From the NCBI RefSeq assembly GCF_034424175.1, contig NZ_CP139986.1:2666001-2730000 (forward strand): a stretch of 64,000 nt of DNA. The letters are read 5' to 3'. This document shows positions 42,247 to 50,694 of the stretch, piece after piece; position 1 is the first letter of the stretch, and each line of letters starts with the position of its first letter. The translations under genes and the position numbers were made by a program. The stretch is from Kluyvera intermedia (GTDB lineage: Bacteria; Pseudomonadota; Gammaproteobacteria; Enterobacterales; Enterobacteriaceae). The notes beneath the pieces are model-generated. The model was not told the DNA's origin, searched no databases, and worked only from the letters and a program-made list of their open reading frames with translations.

Positions 42247-43841
42247 TGGCTGACATTCTGCTGCTCGATAATATCGACTCTTTTACTTACAACCTGGCAG
42301 ATCAGCTGCGTGCAAACGGTCACAACGTGGTGATTTACCGCAACCATGTTCCAGCGCAAACCTTAATCGAGCGTCTGGGCACCATGGCGAACCCGGTGTT
42401 GATGCTGTCTCCCGGCCCCGGCGCGCCGTCTGAAGCGGGCTGCATGCCTGAACTGCTGACACGTATGCGCGGCAAGCTGCCGATTATCGGCATCTGTCTC
42501 GGTCATCAGGCAATTGTTGAAGCGTATGGCGGTTATGTGGGTCAGGCCGGTGAAATTCTGCACGGTAAAGCATCGAGCATTGAGCATGACGGTCAGGCGA
42601 TGTTCGACGGTTTGAGCAACCCGCTGCCGGTCGCGCGTTATCACTCTCTGGTGGGCAGCAATATTCCGGCGGGTTTAACCATTAATGCCCATTTTAACGG
42701 CATGGTGATGGCCGTTCGTCACGATGCGGATCGCGTTTGTGGCTTCCAGTTCCACCCGGAGTCCATTCTGACCACTCAGGGCGCACGCCTGCTGGAACAA
42801 ACTCTGGCATGGGCGCTACAGAAACTGGAGCAGAGCAACACCCTGCAACCGATTCTGGAAAAACTCTACCAGGCCCAGACGCTGACTCAGCAAGAAAGCC
42901 ACCAGCTATTCTCCGCCGTAGTTCGCGGTGAAGTGAAACCTGAACAACTGGCCGCCGCGCTGGTCAGTATGAAAATTCGTGGCGAAAGCCCGAATGAAAT
43001 TGCTGGCGCCGCCACCGCGCTGCTGGAAAACGCCGCACCGTTCCCGCGTCCGGACTACCCGTTTGCCGATATCGTGGGTACCGGCGGTGATGGCAGCAAC
43101 AGTATTAATATTTCCACCGCCAGCGCCTTTGTGGCCGCCGCGTGTGGCCTGAAGGTCGCCAAGCACGGGAACCGTAGCGTCTCCAGTAAGTCTGGCTCTT
43201 CTGACCTGCTGGCGGCTTTTGGCATCAATCTGGACATGAACGCCGACAAATCGCGCCAGGCGCTGGATGAGCTGAACGTCTGCTTCCTGTTTGCACCGAA
43301 GTATCACACCGGTTTCCGCCACGCGATGCCGGTACGTCAGCAGTTGAAAACCCGGACCCTGTTTAATGTGCTGGGGCCGCTGATTAACCCGGCTCACCCG
43401 CCACTGGCGCTGATTGGCGTCTACAGCCCTGAACTGGTACTGCCGATTGCTGAAACCCTGCGCGTTCTCGGTTACGAGCGTGCCGCGGTGGTTCACAGCG
43501 GTGGCATGGATGAAGTCTCATTACATGCGCCGACCGTTGTGGCTGAGCTGCATAACGGCGAAATTAAGAGCTATCAGTTAACCGCAGATGACTTCGGCCT
43601 CACCCCGTACCATCAGGCCGAGCTGGCAGGTGGTACGCCGGAAGAAAACCGTGACATTCTGACGCGCTTACTACAAGGTAAAGGTGAGACTGCGCACGAG
43701 TCCGCCGTCGCGGTAAACGTCGCTATGTTGATGCGCCTTTACGGTCACGAAGACCTGAAAGCCAACGTCCAGCAGGTGCTTGATGTACTGCACAGTGGTG
43801 CAGCTTACGACCGCGTGACCGCATTAGCGGCAAGAGGATAA
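42246..43841 (+). CDS. trpD: Bifunctional anthranilate synthase glutaminase / anthranilate phosphoribosyltransferase
   Basis: 531-residue TrpG-TrpD fusion. Residues 1-195 form the class I amidotransferase, with catalytic Cys in I-G-I-C-L-G-H-Q and His-Glu in F-H-P-E. Residues 200-531 form the phosphoribosyltransferase (G-T-G-G-D-G-S-N-S-I-N-I-S-T and K-H-G-N-R-S-V-S motifs). The fusion is typical of Enterobacteriaceae. It is coupled to trpE at its start and separated from trpC by only three bases. Confidence 0.98.
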   Translation: MADILLLDNIDSFTYNLADQLRANGHNVVIYRNHVPAQTLIERLGTMANPVLMLSPGPGAPSEAGCMPELLTRMRGKLPIIGICLGHQAIVEAYGGYVGQAGEILHGKASSIEHDGQAMFDGLSNPLPVARYHSLVGSNIPAGLTINAHFNGMVMAVRHDADRVCGFQFHPESILTTQGARLLEQTLAWALQKLEQSNTLQPILEKLYQAQTLTQQESHQLFSAVVRGEVKPEQLAAALVSMKIRGESPNEIAGAATALLENAAPFPRPDYPFADIVGTGGDGSNSINISTASAFVAAACGLKVAKHGNRSVSSKSGSSDLLAAFGINLDMNADKSRQALDELNVCFLFAPKYHTGFRHAMPVRQQLKTRTLFNVLGPLINPAHPPLALIGVYSPELVLPIAETLRVLGYERAAVVHSGGMDEVSLHAPTVVAELHNGEIKSYQLTADDFGLTPYHQAELAGGTPEENRDILTRLLQGKGETAHESAVAVNVAMLMRLYGHEDLKANVQQVLDVLHSGAAYDRVTALAARG

Positions 43842-43844
43842 AAA

Positions 43845-45203
43845 ATGCAGACCGTATTAGCGAAAATCGTGGCTGACAAGGCAATTTGGGTAGAATCCCG
43901 TAAACAACAACAACCGTTAGCCTCGTTCCAGAATGAGGTGCAGCCAAGCCAGCGTCATTTCTACGATGCACTGCGTGGCACCCGCACCGCCTTTATTCTG
44001 GAGTGCAAGAAAGCCTCTCCGTCGAAAGGCGTGATCCGTGAGGATTTCGATCCTGCGCATATTGCCAACGTTTATAAACATTACGCCTCGGCCATTTCCG
44101 TTCTGACGGATGAAAAGTACTTCCACGGCAGCTTTGATTTCCTGCCGATCGTTAGCCAAATCGCACCACAGCCGATTTTGTGCAAAGACTTTATTATCGA
44201 CGCTTACCAGATTTATCTGGCGCGTTACTACCAGGCTGATGCCTGCCTGTTGATGCTGTCGGTGCTTGACGACGAGCAGTATCGCCAGCTTGCCGCCGTG
44301 GCGCACAGTCTGAGTATGGGCGTGCTGACCGAAGTCAGTAATGAAGAAGAACTCGAACGCGCGATTGCGTTGAAGGCCAGAGTGGTCGGCATTAATAACC
44401 GCGACTTGCGCGATCTTTCCATCGATCTTAACCGTACACGCCAGTTAGCACCGCGTTTGGGTCATGAAGTCACGGTAATCAGTGAGTCAGGCATCAACAC
44501 CAACGCGCAGGTCCGTGAACTGAGCCACTTCGCCAACGGCTTCCTGATTGGCTCGGCGATGATGTCGCATGACGACCTTAATGCTGCCGTTCGCCGCGTG
44601 CTGCTGGGCGAGAACAAAGTCTGCGGCTTGACCCGTCCGCAGGATGCACAGGCCGCTTTCGAAGCCGGTGCCATTTATGGTGGTCTGATTTTCGTCCCAA
44701 CCTCGCCGCGTGCTGTAAGCGTTGAGCAAGCGCAAGAGGTGATTAAGGCCGCGCCGCTCTCCTACGTCGGCGTATTCCGCAACGCGCCGATCGCGGACAT
44801 TATCGAACGCGTCACGACGCTACAGCTGAGTGCCGTTCAGCTACACGGCGACGAAAGCCAGGCCGATATCGACGCCCTGCGCGCTGTCTTGCCCGCAGAG
44901 GTTCAAATCTGGAAAGCGCTGAGCGTGGCGGACACGTTACCCGAACGTCTACTTAACCACGTCGACAAATACGTCTTCGACAATGGTCAGGGCGGTACGG
45001 GTCAGCGTTTTGATTGGTCTTTATTACAAGGTCAGGATCTGAGTAACGTGATTCTGGCCGGTGGATTAAGCGCAGATAACTGTGTGATCGCCGCCAAAAG
45101 CGGCTGCGCCGGGCTGGATTTCAACTCAGGCGTAGAATTAGAACCCGGCATTAAAGATGCCAGCAAACTGGCCTCGGCATTTCAAACGCTGCGCGCATAT
45201 TAA
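43845..45203 (+). CDS. trpC: Bifunctional indole-3-glycerol-phosphate synthase / PRA isomerase
   Basis: 452-residue TrpC-TrpF fusion of two TIM barrels. The synthase domain (to about residue 255) has E-C-K-K-A-S-P-S-K-G and I-S-E-S-G-I-N. The isomerase domain follows, with C-G-L-T-R and V-Q-L-H-G-D-E. It catalyses the third and fourth steps after anthranilate. The layout equals E. coli. Confidence 0.98.
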   Translation: MQTVLAKIVADKAIWVESRKQQQPLASFQNEVQPSQRHFYDALRGTRTAFILECKKASPSKGVIREDFDPAHIANVYKHYASAISVLTDEKYFHGSFDFLPIVSQIAPQPILCKDFIIDAYQIYLARYYQADACLLMLSVLDDEQYRQLAAVAHSLSMGVLTEVSNEEELERAIALKARVVGINNRDLRDLSIDLNRTRQLAPRLGHEVTVISESGINTNAQVRELSHFANGFLIGSAMMSHDDLNAAVRRVLLGENKVCGLTRPQDAQAAFEAGAIYGGLIFVPTSPRAVSVEQAQEVIKAAPLSYVGVFRNAPIADIIERVTTLQLSAVQLHGDESQADIDALRAVLPAEVQIWKALSVADTLPERLLNHVDKYVFDNGQGGTGQRFDWSLLQGQDLSNVILAGGLSADNCVIAAKSGCAGLDFNSGVELEPGIKDASKLASAFQTLRAY

Positions 45204-45212
45204 GGAGCAATA

Positions 45213-46406
45213 ATGAGCACTTTACTGAACCCCTATTTTGGTGAATTTGGCGGGATGTACGTTCCGCAGATTCTGATGCCTGCCCTGCGCCAGCTGGAAG
45301 AAGCTTTTGTCAGCGCGCAGAAAGACCCTGAATTCCAGGCAGAATTTACCGACCTGTTGAAAAACTACGCCGGGCGTCCAACCGCTCTGACCAAATGCCG
45401 CAACCTGACGGCGGGCAGCAAAACCACGCTGTACTTAAAGCGTGAAGACCTGCTGCACGGCGGCGCACACAAAACCAACCAGGTATTGGGCCAGGCATTG
45501 CTGGCAAAACGGATGGGCAAAACCGAAATCATCGCTGAAACCGGCGCAGGTCAACATGGTGTCGCGTCAGCGCTTGCCTGTGCTCTTCTGGGCTTGAAGT
45601 GTCGCATCTATATGGGTGCAAAAGACATTGAACGTCAGTCACCAAACGTATTCCGTATGCGTCTGATGGGCGCGGAAGTGATTGCAGTACACAGCGGCTC
45701 CGCTACGCTTAAAGATGCCTGTAACGAGGCACTGCGTGACTGGTCTGGCAGCTATGAAACCGCGCACTACATGCTCGGCACAGCAGCAGGCCCGCACCCG
45801 TTCCCAACCATTGTGCGTGAATTCCAGCGCATGATTGGTGAAGAAACCAAAGTGCAGATTCGCGAAAAAGAAGGCCGTCTGCCGGATGCCGTTATCGCCT
45901 GCGTCGGCGGGGGTTCCAACGCCATCGGCATGTTCGCCGACTTTATCGAAGAGACCAGCGTCGGCCTGATTGGCGTTGAGCCTGCTGGCCATGGTATTGA
46001 AACCGGCGAGCACGGCGCACCGCTCAAACACGGTCGCGTGGGTATCTATTTCGGCATGAAATCGCCGATGATGCAGACCGATGAAGGCCAGATTGAAGAA
46101 TCTTACTCAATCTCCGCCGGGCTGGACTTCCCGTCCGTTGGACCGCAGCACGCCTTCCTCAACAGCATCGGCCGCGCGGAATACGTGTCGATTACCGATA
46201 ACGAAGCGCTGGACGCGTTTAAAGAACTCAGCCGCCATGAAGGAATTATCCCGGCGCTGGAATCTTCTCACGCGCTGGCTCACGCACTGAAAATGATCCG
46301 TGAAAACCCGGAAAAAGAGCAACTGCTGGTAGTTAACCTCTCCGGTCGCGGCGACAAAGACATCTTTACCGTACATGATATTCTGAAAGCGCGAGGGGAA
46401 ATCTGA
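45213..46406 (+). CDS. trpB: Tryptophan synthase beta chain
   Basis: PLP enzyme that joins indole with serine. 397 residues, as in E. coli. The PLP lysine lies in H-K-T-N (near residue 87), the phosphate-binding glycine loop is G-G-G-S-N, and the tunnel-lining residues appear conserved. The stop shares bases with the trpA start (TGATG), as expected for stoichiometric alpha2beta2 assembly. Confidence 0.98.
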   Translation: MSTLLNPYFGEFGGMYVPQILMPALRQLEEAFVSAQKDPEFQAEFTDLLKNYAGRPTALTKCRNLTAGSKTTLYLKREDLLHGGAHKTNQVLGQALLAKRMGKTEIIAETGAGQHGVASALACALLGLKCRIYMGAKDIERQSPNVFRMRLMGAEVIAVHSGSATLKDACNEALRDWSGSYETAHYMLGTAAGPHPFPTIVREFQRMIGEETKVQIREKEGRLPDAVIACVGGGSNAIGMFADFIEETSVGLIGVEPAGHGIETGEHGAPLKHGRVGIYFGMKSPMMQTDEGQIEESYSISAGLDFPSVGPQHAFLNSIGRAEYVSITDNEALDAFKELSRHEGIIPALESSHALAHALKMIRENPEKEQLLVVNLSGRGDKDIFTVHDILKARGEI

Positions 46407-47215
46407 TGGAACGCTATGACAACCTGTTTGCAACACTGAAGGCCCGCAAGGAAGGCGCATTCGTTCCCTTCGTGACCCTTGGCGATCCAAACCCTGGCCA
46501 ATCGCTGAAAATCATCGACACGCTGATTGAAGCCGGAGCCGATGCGCTTGAGCTGGGCATTCCGTTCTCCGATCCATTGGCTGACGGCCCTACCATCCAG
46601 AATGCGACCTTGCGCGCTTTTGCCGCGGGCGTGACGCCAACTCAGTGTTTTGAGATGCTGGCGGCGATTCGTCAAAAACACCCGACCATTCCAATTGGCC
46701 TGTTGATGTACGCCAACTTGGTCTTCAGCGGCGGGATTGACGAGTTCTATGCGCAGTGTGAGCGCGTAGGCGTGGATTCCGTTCTGGTCGCCGACGTGCC
46801 GGTCGAAGAGTCTGCACCGTTCCGCCAGGCAGCATTGCGTCACAATGTGGCACCGATCTTTATCTGCCCACCGAATGCTGATGACGAGTTGCTGCGTCAG
46901 ATTGCTGAGCACGGGCGTGGCTATACCTATCTGCTGTCCCGCGCAGGCGTTACGGGTACCGAATCACGTGCCGCGCTGCCGCTGCACCATCTGGTGGAGA
47001 AACTGGTCGAGTACAACGCCGCGCCGCCGTTACAGGGTTTTGGTATTTCAGCGCCCGATCAGGTTAGCGCTACCATCGAAGCGGGTGCGGCTGGGGCGAT
47101 TTCTGGTTCAGCGATTGTTAAAATTATCGAACGTAACGTCGAGAACCCACAGGCAATGCTGGACGAGCTTGCAAGCTTTGTGAAGGGCATGAAAGCGGCC
47201 ACCCTAACCGCATGA
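46406..47215 (+). CDS. trpA: Tryptophan synthase alpha chain
   Basis: Cleaves indole-3-glycerol phosphate and channels indole to TrpB. 269 residues (E. coli 268). The catalytic Glu49 (E-L-G-I-P-F-S-D-P) and Asp60 (L-A-D-G-P) are present. It is the last gene of the trp operon, followed at once by a strong terminator. Confidence 0.98.
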   Translation: MERYDNLFATLKARKEGAFVPFVTLGDPNPGQSLKIIDTLIEAGADALELGIPFSDPLADGPTIQNATLRAFAAGVTPTQCFEMLAAIRQKHPTIPIGLLMYANLVFSGGIDEFYAQCERVGVDSVLVADVPVEESAPFRQAALRHNVAPIFICPPNADDELLRQIAEHGRGYTYLLSRAGVTGTESRAALPLHHLVEKLVEYNAAPPLQGFGISAPDQVSATIEAGAAGAISGSAIVKIIERNVENPQAMLDELASFVKGMKAATLTA

Positions 47216-47220
47216 TGTTA

Positions 47221-47255
47221 AGGCCGCCTGATACCCGTCAGGCGGCCTATTTTTG
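47221..47255 (+). terminator. trp operon terminator
   Basis: GGCCGCCTGA and TCAGGCGGCC form a ten-pair stem with a six-base loop followed by TATTTTTG. It overlaps the 3' end of the convergent marR-type gene. Confidence 0.93.
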
Positions 47256-47702
47256 TTGCAGGCTGTCAGCGTACTTACGCGTAAGCGTAAACAGCGCCTC
47301 CACTTCTTCCGGCGACCATGCCACCAGCACCTGATTCATCAGCTTCTGCCTTGCTATCGCTATCGCATCAAAAATAGCCCGTCCTTGTTCACTTAGCGTC
47401 ACTTCGCTTATCCGCCTGTCCTGCGCGTTCGGCTGTTTATGCGCCAGTTCTAACGCCTCTAATTTCTTCACCTGTCGGCTGACAGTGGTGTAGTCACGAC
47501 CGAGGTTATCCGCCAGCTCAACCACCCCTATCGGCCCTCGGCGTCCAATGGCGACCAGTAACGGGAAGAGGATTTGATCCAACTTTACGCCCGCCGCCTG
47601 TAACAACTGTTCGTCACGAACAGGTTGGTTCATCACGCCGATGATATCGAGCAGCGCACCGTGGAATTCGGTGATGTCATAATTATTATGTGCGTATTGC
47701 AT
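47247..47702 (-). CDS. MarR-family transcriptional regulator
   Basis: 151-residue winged-helix regulator. The recognition region (L-A-D-N-L-G-R-D-Y-T-T-V-S-R-Q-V-K-K-L) and wing (Q-D-R-R-I-S-E-V-T-L) are typical MarR. It is divergent from the oxidoreductase gene at 47778, and an inverted repeat lies in the shared 75-bp gap, so it probably represses that gene and itself. The ligand is unknown; no cysteine-sensor pattern is evident. Confidence 0.88.
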   Translation of the reverse strand: MQYAHNNYDITEFHGALLDIIGVMNQPVRDEQLLQAAGVKLDQILFPLLVAIGRRGPIGVVELADNLGRDYTTVSRQVKKLEALELAHKQPNAQDRRISEVTLSEQGRAIFDAIAIARQKLMNQVLVAWSPEEVEALFTLTRKYADSLQQK

Positions 47703-47736
47703 ATATTATCCAGCCGAGTATAGTGCCGTTATCTGA

Positions 47737-47755
47737 TATGTGCATTTTACACATA
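47737..47755. promoter_or_regulatory. Inverted repeat in the marR-oxidoreductase gap
   Basis: TATGTG-N7-CACATA lies just upstream of the oxidoreductase ribosome site. It is a plausible operator for the divergent MarR-type protein. Confidence 0.5.
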
Positions 47756-47777
47756 AATACTTTGTGGAGACAGAACA

Positions 47778-48725
47778 ATGAAAGCAGCCGTGGTTTTTGA
47801 CCTTGCACAAGGACCGGTATGGGCCGACTTTACCGACCCACAACCTAACGAACATCACACGCTGATACAGGTGCGCGCCGCCGCTATCAGCCACGTGGTG
47901 AAAAGCCGGGCTTCCGGCAAGCATTACAGCTTTGACGACACCCTACCATTTGGCGTCGGTATCGATGGCATCGGTACGCTACCTGACGGCCAGCGTGTCT
48001 ACTTCGCCTTCCCTACCGCTCCGTGGGGTAGCATGGCGCAGTATGCGCCCGTCGCGTTGCAACACTGTTTACCACTGCCTGAGGCGTTAGACGATATTAC
48101 CGCCGCTGCAATGGCAAACCCGGGAATGTCGGCATGGGCAGCGCTAGTTCAACGTGCAGGATTTAAAGCGGGTGAAACGGTGCTGATTAATGGTGCCACT
48201 GGTACCGCCGGGCAGTTGGCTATTCAAATTGCACGCCATCTGGGGGCGAAGAAAGTGATAGCCACCGGGCGTAACCCTCAGGTATTGGCATCTCTCGGGG
48301 CTGACGCAAGCGTACTGTTAACTGCCGATGATAGAGCACTTAGCGCGCAGTTTGCCGAGCTGGCAAGCCAGCAGATTGACGTGGTGGTGGATTATTTATG
48401 GGGACACAGTGCGGAATTACTGCTCCCGGCGCTGGCAAAACACAGCCCAGGGCGCTCACCTGTTCGCTATGTGCAGGTCGGTTCACTGGCTGGCAGTGAC
48501 ATTACTCTCAACAGTGCGATATTGCGCTCCTCGCCGTTGCAGCTGTTGGGCAGCGGAATCGGCAGTCTGAGCTTACAGCAGCTTTTACAGGCGACAGGTG
48601 AAATGTTACAGGCAGCCGTGGTAGGCAGATTTACCATCGCCGCCACACCGGTGTCAGTGCAAGAAGTGGCCACAGCATGGCCTTTAGATAACAGTCAGAA
48701 AAGAACCGTTTTTCTCATCAAGTAA
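47778..48725 (+). CDS. Quinone-oxidoreductase-type zinc-independent alcohol dehydrogenase family protein
   Basis: 315-residue MDR-superfamily protein. The N-terminal GroES-like domain (about 1-120) lacks the zinc ligands of true alcohol dehydrogenases. The NADP-binding Rossmann fold follows (G-A-T-G-T-A-G-Q-L-A near residue 140, A-T-G-R-N). Such enzymes reduce quinones or enones. Divergent coupling to a MarR regulator suggests induction by an electrophile or aromatic compound; this is inference. Confidence 0.85.
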   Translation: MKAAVVFDLAQGPVWADFTDPQPNEHHTLIQVRAAAISHVVKSRASGKHYSFDDTLPFGVGIDGIGTLPDGQRVYFAFPTAPWGSMAQYAPVALQHCLPLPEALDDITAAAMANPGMSAWAALVQRAGFKAGETVLINGATGTAGQLAIQIARHLGAKKVIATGRNPQVLASLGADASVLLTADDRALSAQFAELASQQIDVVVDYLWGHSAELLLPALAKHSPGRSPVRYVQVGSLAGSDITLNSAILRSSPLQLLGSGIGSLSLQQLLQATGEMLQAAVVGRFTIAATPVSVQEVATAWPLDNSQKRTVFLIK

Positions 48726-48767
48726 AAAAAATCGCTTTCACACAAAAGGTGGGGTTGATATCTTAGA

Positions 48768-48782
48768 TGAGAACTATTATCT
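48768..48782 (+). promoter_or_regulatory. Fur box and promoter of the RyhB-like RNA
   Basis: TGAGAACTATTATCT matches the Fur 7-1-7 motif TGATAATNATTATCA at 11 of 14 fixed positions. It overlaps a promoter with TTGATA (48755-48760) and TATCTT (48778-48783) spaced 17 bp, which predicts a start near 48790. Confidence 0.75.
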
Positions 48783-48789
48783 TTCTCAT

Positions 48790-48884
48790 TACCGAATGGT
48801 TGAGTAAATCACTCAGGTATTCGGTACGACATTGCTCACATTGCTTCCAGTATTTTTGCCCGCATATAATGCGGGCTTTTTTTT
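48790..48884 (+). ncRNA. ryhB: RyhB-family iron-responsive small RNA
   Basis: About 95 nt with the RyhB layout. A 5' stem-loop (ACCGAAT/ATTCGGT outer and TGAGT/ACTCA inner, 48791-48825) comes first. Then follows the single-stranded core at 48826-48854, which is identical by eye to the E. coli RyhB target-pairing core (it includes GACATTGCTCACATTGCTTC). A U-rich Hfq patch leads to an intrinsic terminator (GCCCGCAT/ATGCGGGC plus eight Ts, 48858-48884). The 5' and 3' hairpins differ in sequence from E. coli RyhB, so this is a paralogue (compare RyhB-2/RfrB of Salmonella). It should be made when iron is scarce and repress mRNAs of iron-using proteins. The exact 5' end is inferred. Confidence 0.9.
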
Positions 48885-49066
48885 GGCGCCAACAATAGCT
48901 ATTGGCGCAAGCGCGCGCTTTCTTATGCAAAACCTCGTCGTCGGGCACGATCAGACCATCATCAATTCATTCTCTCATCGCTACGTGTCAGGGGCCGTTG
49001 ATGCGAGTATTATCGCTAACCTCAGGAAATAATATGACGTGCTCTTAATCACTTTTCAGGTGTGAA

Positions 49067-49603
49067 ATGAGAAAAGATATACCGACCACCTTAGCTTTTT
49101 TGCTGTTGCTTTCCGCCGGTTCCGCTAAAGCCGCGCCCTCAATCGAAGCAGGATTTTCCCCAGAGGGCAGCGCGCAGAAGCTGGTGCTGGAAACCATCAA
49201 CAGTGCGCATTCTTCTATCCAGATGGTGGCTTATGCATTCCAGGCTAAAGATATTACAAAAGCCCTGGATGCCGCGCAGCAGCGAGGGGTTAGCGTACAG
49301 GTCGTCATTGATAAACATCGTAACAGAGGTCACGCCTCTCTGGCTGCAATGCGGGATGTTGTCAGTCATGGTGTAGCATTACGTATCGACGGGCATTATC
49401 ACATCCAGCATGACAAGATGATGATAGTGGATGGTTCCACTCTTGAGACGGGGTCATTCAATTACGCTAAGTCTGCGGAATATGATAACAGTGAGAACGT
49501 CCTGGTTATCAAAAACATGCCAAAAGTAGTGGCGCAATATCAGCAACATTTTGCTTCTCGCTGGGCGATTTCTCAACCGTTTGATCTTAAGGCGCAGGGG
49601 TAG
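49067..49603 (+). CDS. nuc: Exported PLD-family endonuclease Nuc
   Basis: 178-residue single-HKD phospholipase-D-superfamily nuclease, like Salmonella and pKM101 Nuc. It has a signal peptide (about residues 1-22, cleavage after A-K-A) and the catalytic motif H-D-K-M-M-I-V-D followed by the G-S-F-N-Y segment. These enzymes dimerise to form one active site and degrade DNA without sequence specificity in the periplasm. No mobilisation genes or immunity partner are visible. It stands alone between the small RNA and ompW. Confidence 0.92.
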   Translation: MRKDIPTTLAFLLLLSAGSAKAAPSIEAGFSPEGSAQKLVLETINSAHSSIQMVAYAFQAKDITKALDAAQQRGVSVQVVIDKHRNRGHASLAAMRDVVSHGVALRIDGHYHIQHDKMMIVDGSTLETGSFNYAKSAEYDNSENVLVIKNMPKVVAQYQQHFASRWAISQPFDLKAQG

Positions 49604-49670
49604 CAACTTCCCCTCCTTCCTGTAGGAAAGCGTGCAAGGCGGGCCAAGTCATGGCTCGCCTTGCAATCAA

Positions 49671-50306
49671 TCAGAAGCGGTAACCGGCTGAGAACATAAA
49701 CACCCACGGATCCAGACGCGTACTCACACTCTGGTTCACGCCACCCGCTTTAAACTTCACGTTGGTGTCGATATCCATGTACCAGACCGACATATTCAGC
49801 AGCCAATCACGGTTAATCAAATAATCCAGCCCCACCTGCCCTGCCGCGCCCCAGGAGTCGTCGAGACTCAGATCGGAAAGTCCTGCTTCTTTGCCCGTGT
49901 CGTTAAAATCACTGTCAAAGAACGTAGTGTAGTTAATCCCTGCCCCCACATATGGGCGGAATTTGCTTTGCGCGTCACCGAAATACCACTGCGCCATCAG
50001 CGTGGGCGGCAGTTGATGAACAGTGGCGATATTGCCGGTTGGCCCTGTACCGACTTTGTGACGGAATGGGCTGGCAGCCAATAGTTCGATACCGATGTTA
50101 TCGGTCGCCATATAGGTAAAGGTTAAGCCAAGCTGCGTATTGTTGCTGACGTTAAAGCTACCGAGACTTCCCAGAACGTTATCCGACCCTTCGGTTGGAC
50201 GCACCGTCGCAGAACCCGCGCGAATGAAAAATTCCCCTGCCTCATGCGCCCAGACGCTTCCGGATAAGGTACTTAACGCTAATGCAACCACTGCTAACTT
50301 TTTCAT
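49671..50306 (-). CDS. ompW: Outer-membrane protein OmpW
   Basis: 211-residue eight-stranded beta-barrel (E. coli 212) forming a narrow hydrophobic channel. It has a signal peptide (M-K-K-L-A-V-V-A-L-A-L-S, cleavage after V-W-A) and a C-terminal Phe (S-A-G-Y-R-F) for Bam recognition. The ATG at 50306 follows GAGGAAGTG; an in-frame ATG twelve codons upstream is rejected. In E. coli it is induced anaerobically by FNR, and a near-match FNR site lies about 110 bp upstream. Confidence 0.97.
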   Translation of the reverse strand: MKKLAVVALALSTLSGSVWAHEAGEFFIRAGSATVRPTEGSDNVLGSLGSFNVSNNTQLGLTFTYMATDNIGIELLAASPFRHKVGTGPTGNIATVHQLPPTLMAQWYFGDAQSKFRPYVGAGINYTTFFDSDFNDTGKEAGLSDLSLDDSWGAAGQVGLDYLINRDWLLNMSVWYMDIDTNVKFKAGGVNQSVSTRLDPWVFMFSAGYRF

Positions 50307-50694
50307 ATCCACTTCCTCGTTATGGTTTTTCAAACGCGGCAAATATACCTATAACGAGTTACTTTTGATCATCTATAGATCACACAAAGTCATTAGATTT
50401 AACCTTTATTGATCTAGATTAATTTTTACGACTTTGTAACATAACGTGATTAATACTCGGATCAATTTTCCGCAATCGAAAAAGAAACTCTTCGTCGGGT
50501 AAATATTGAATGATTAATCGGCAATGAAAACAGGCTATGTTCATCTTATGTACACATCACTGTACTGAGTTGCTCATTAAGGCTTCCTCTTTACAAAGAT
50601 ATACTTAGCGGGTGTCTTGCGAAGAGTGCTACGGCCACGAGATTTGCGGTACAATTGCCGACTAATTAACACCTGCAATACTCAAGGAGAGTGC
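50307..50694. other. ompW-yciC divergent intergenic region
   Basis: 388 bp of AT-rich DNA without a gene. It includes TTGAT-CTAG-ATTAA at 50409-50422, one mismatch from the FNR consensus and appropriately placed for ompW. A GATC-N7-GATC repeat lies near 50367-50385. AAGGAGAG at 50684 is the yciC ribosome site. Confidence 0.5.

Noticed and set aside
42906..43496. 196-codon minus-strand frame inside trpD
   Set aside because: It is an antisense shadow of the phosphoribosyltransferase domain.
48763..48948. 61-codon minus-strand frame opposite the small RNA
   Set aside because: It is an antisense shadow of the sRNA gene and its palindromic terminator with no start context.
48832..49032. 66-codon plus-strand frame overlapping the RyhB-like RNA and its terminator
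   Set aside because: It starts inside the RNA core, crosses an intrinsic terminator, lacks a ribosome site and has no recognisable homology.
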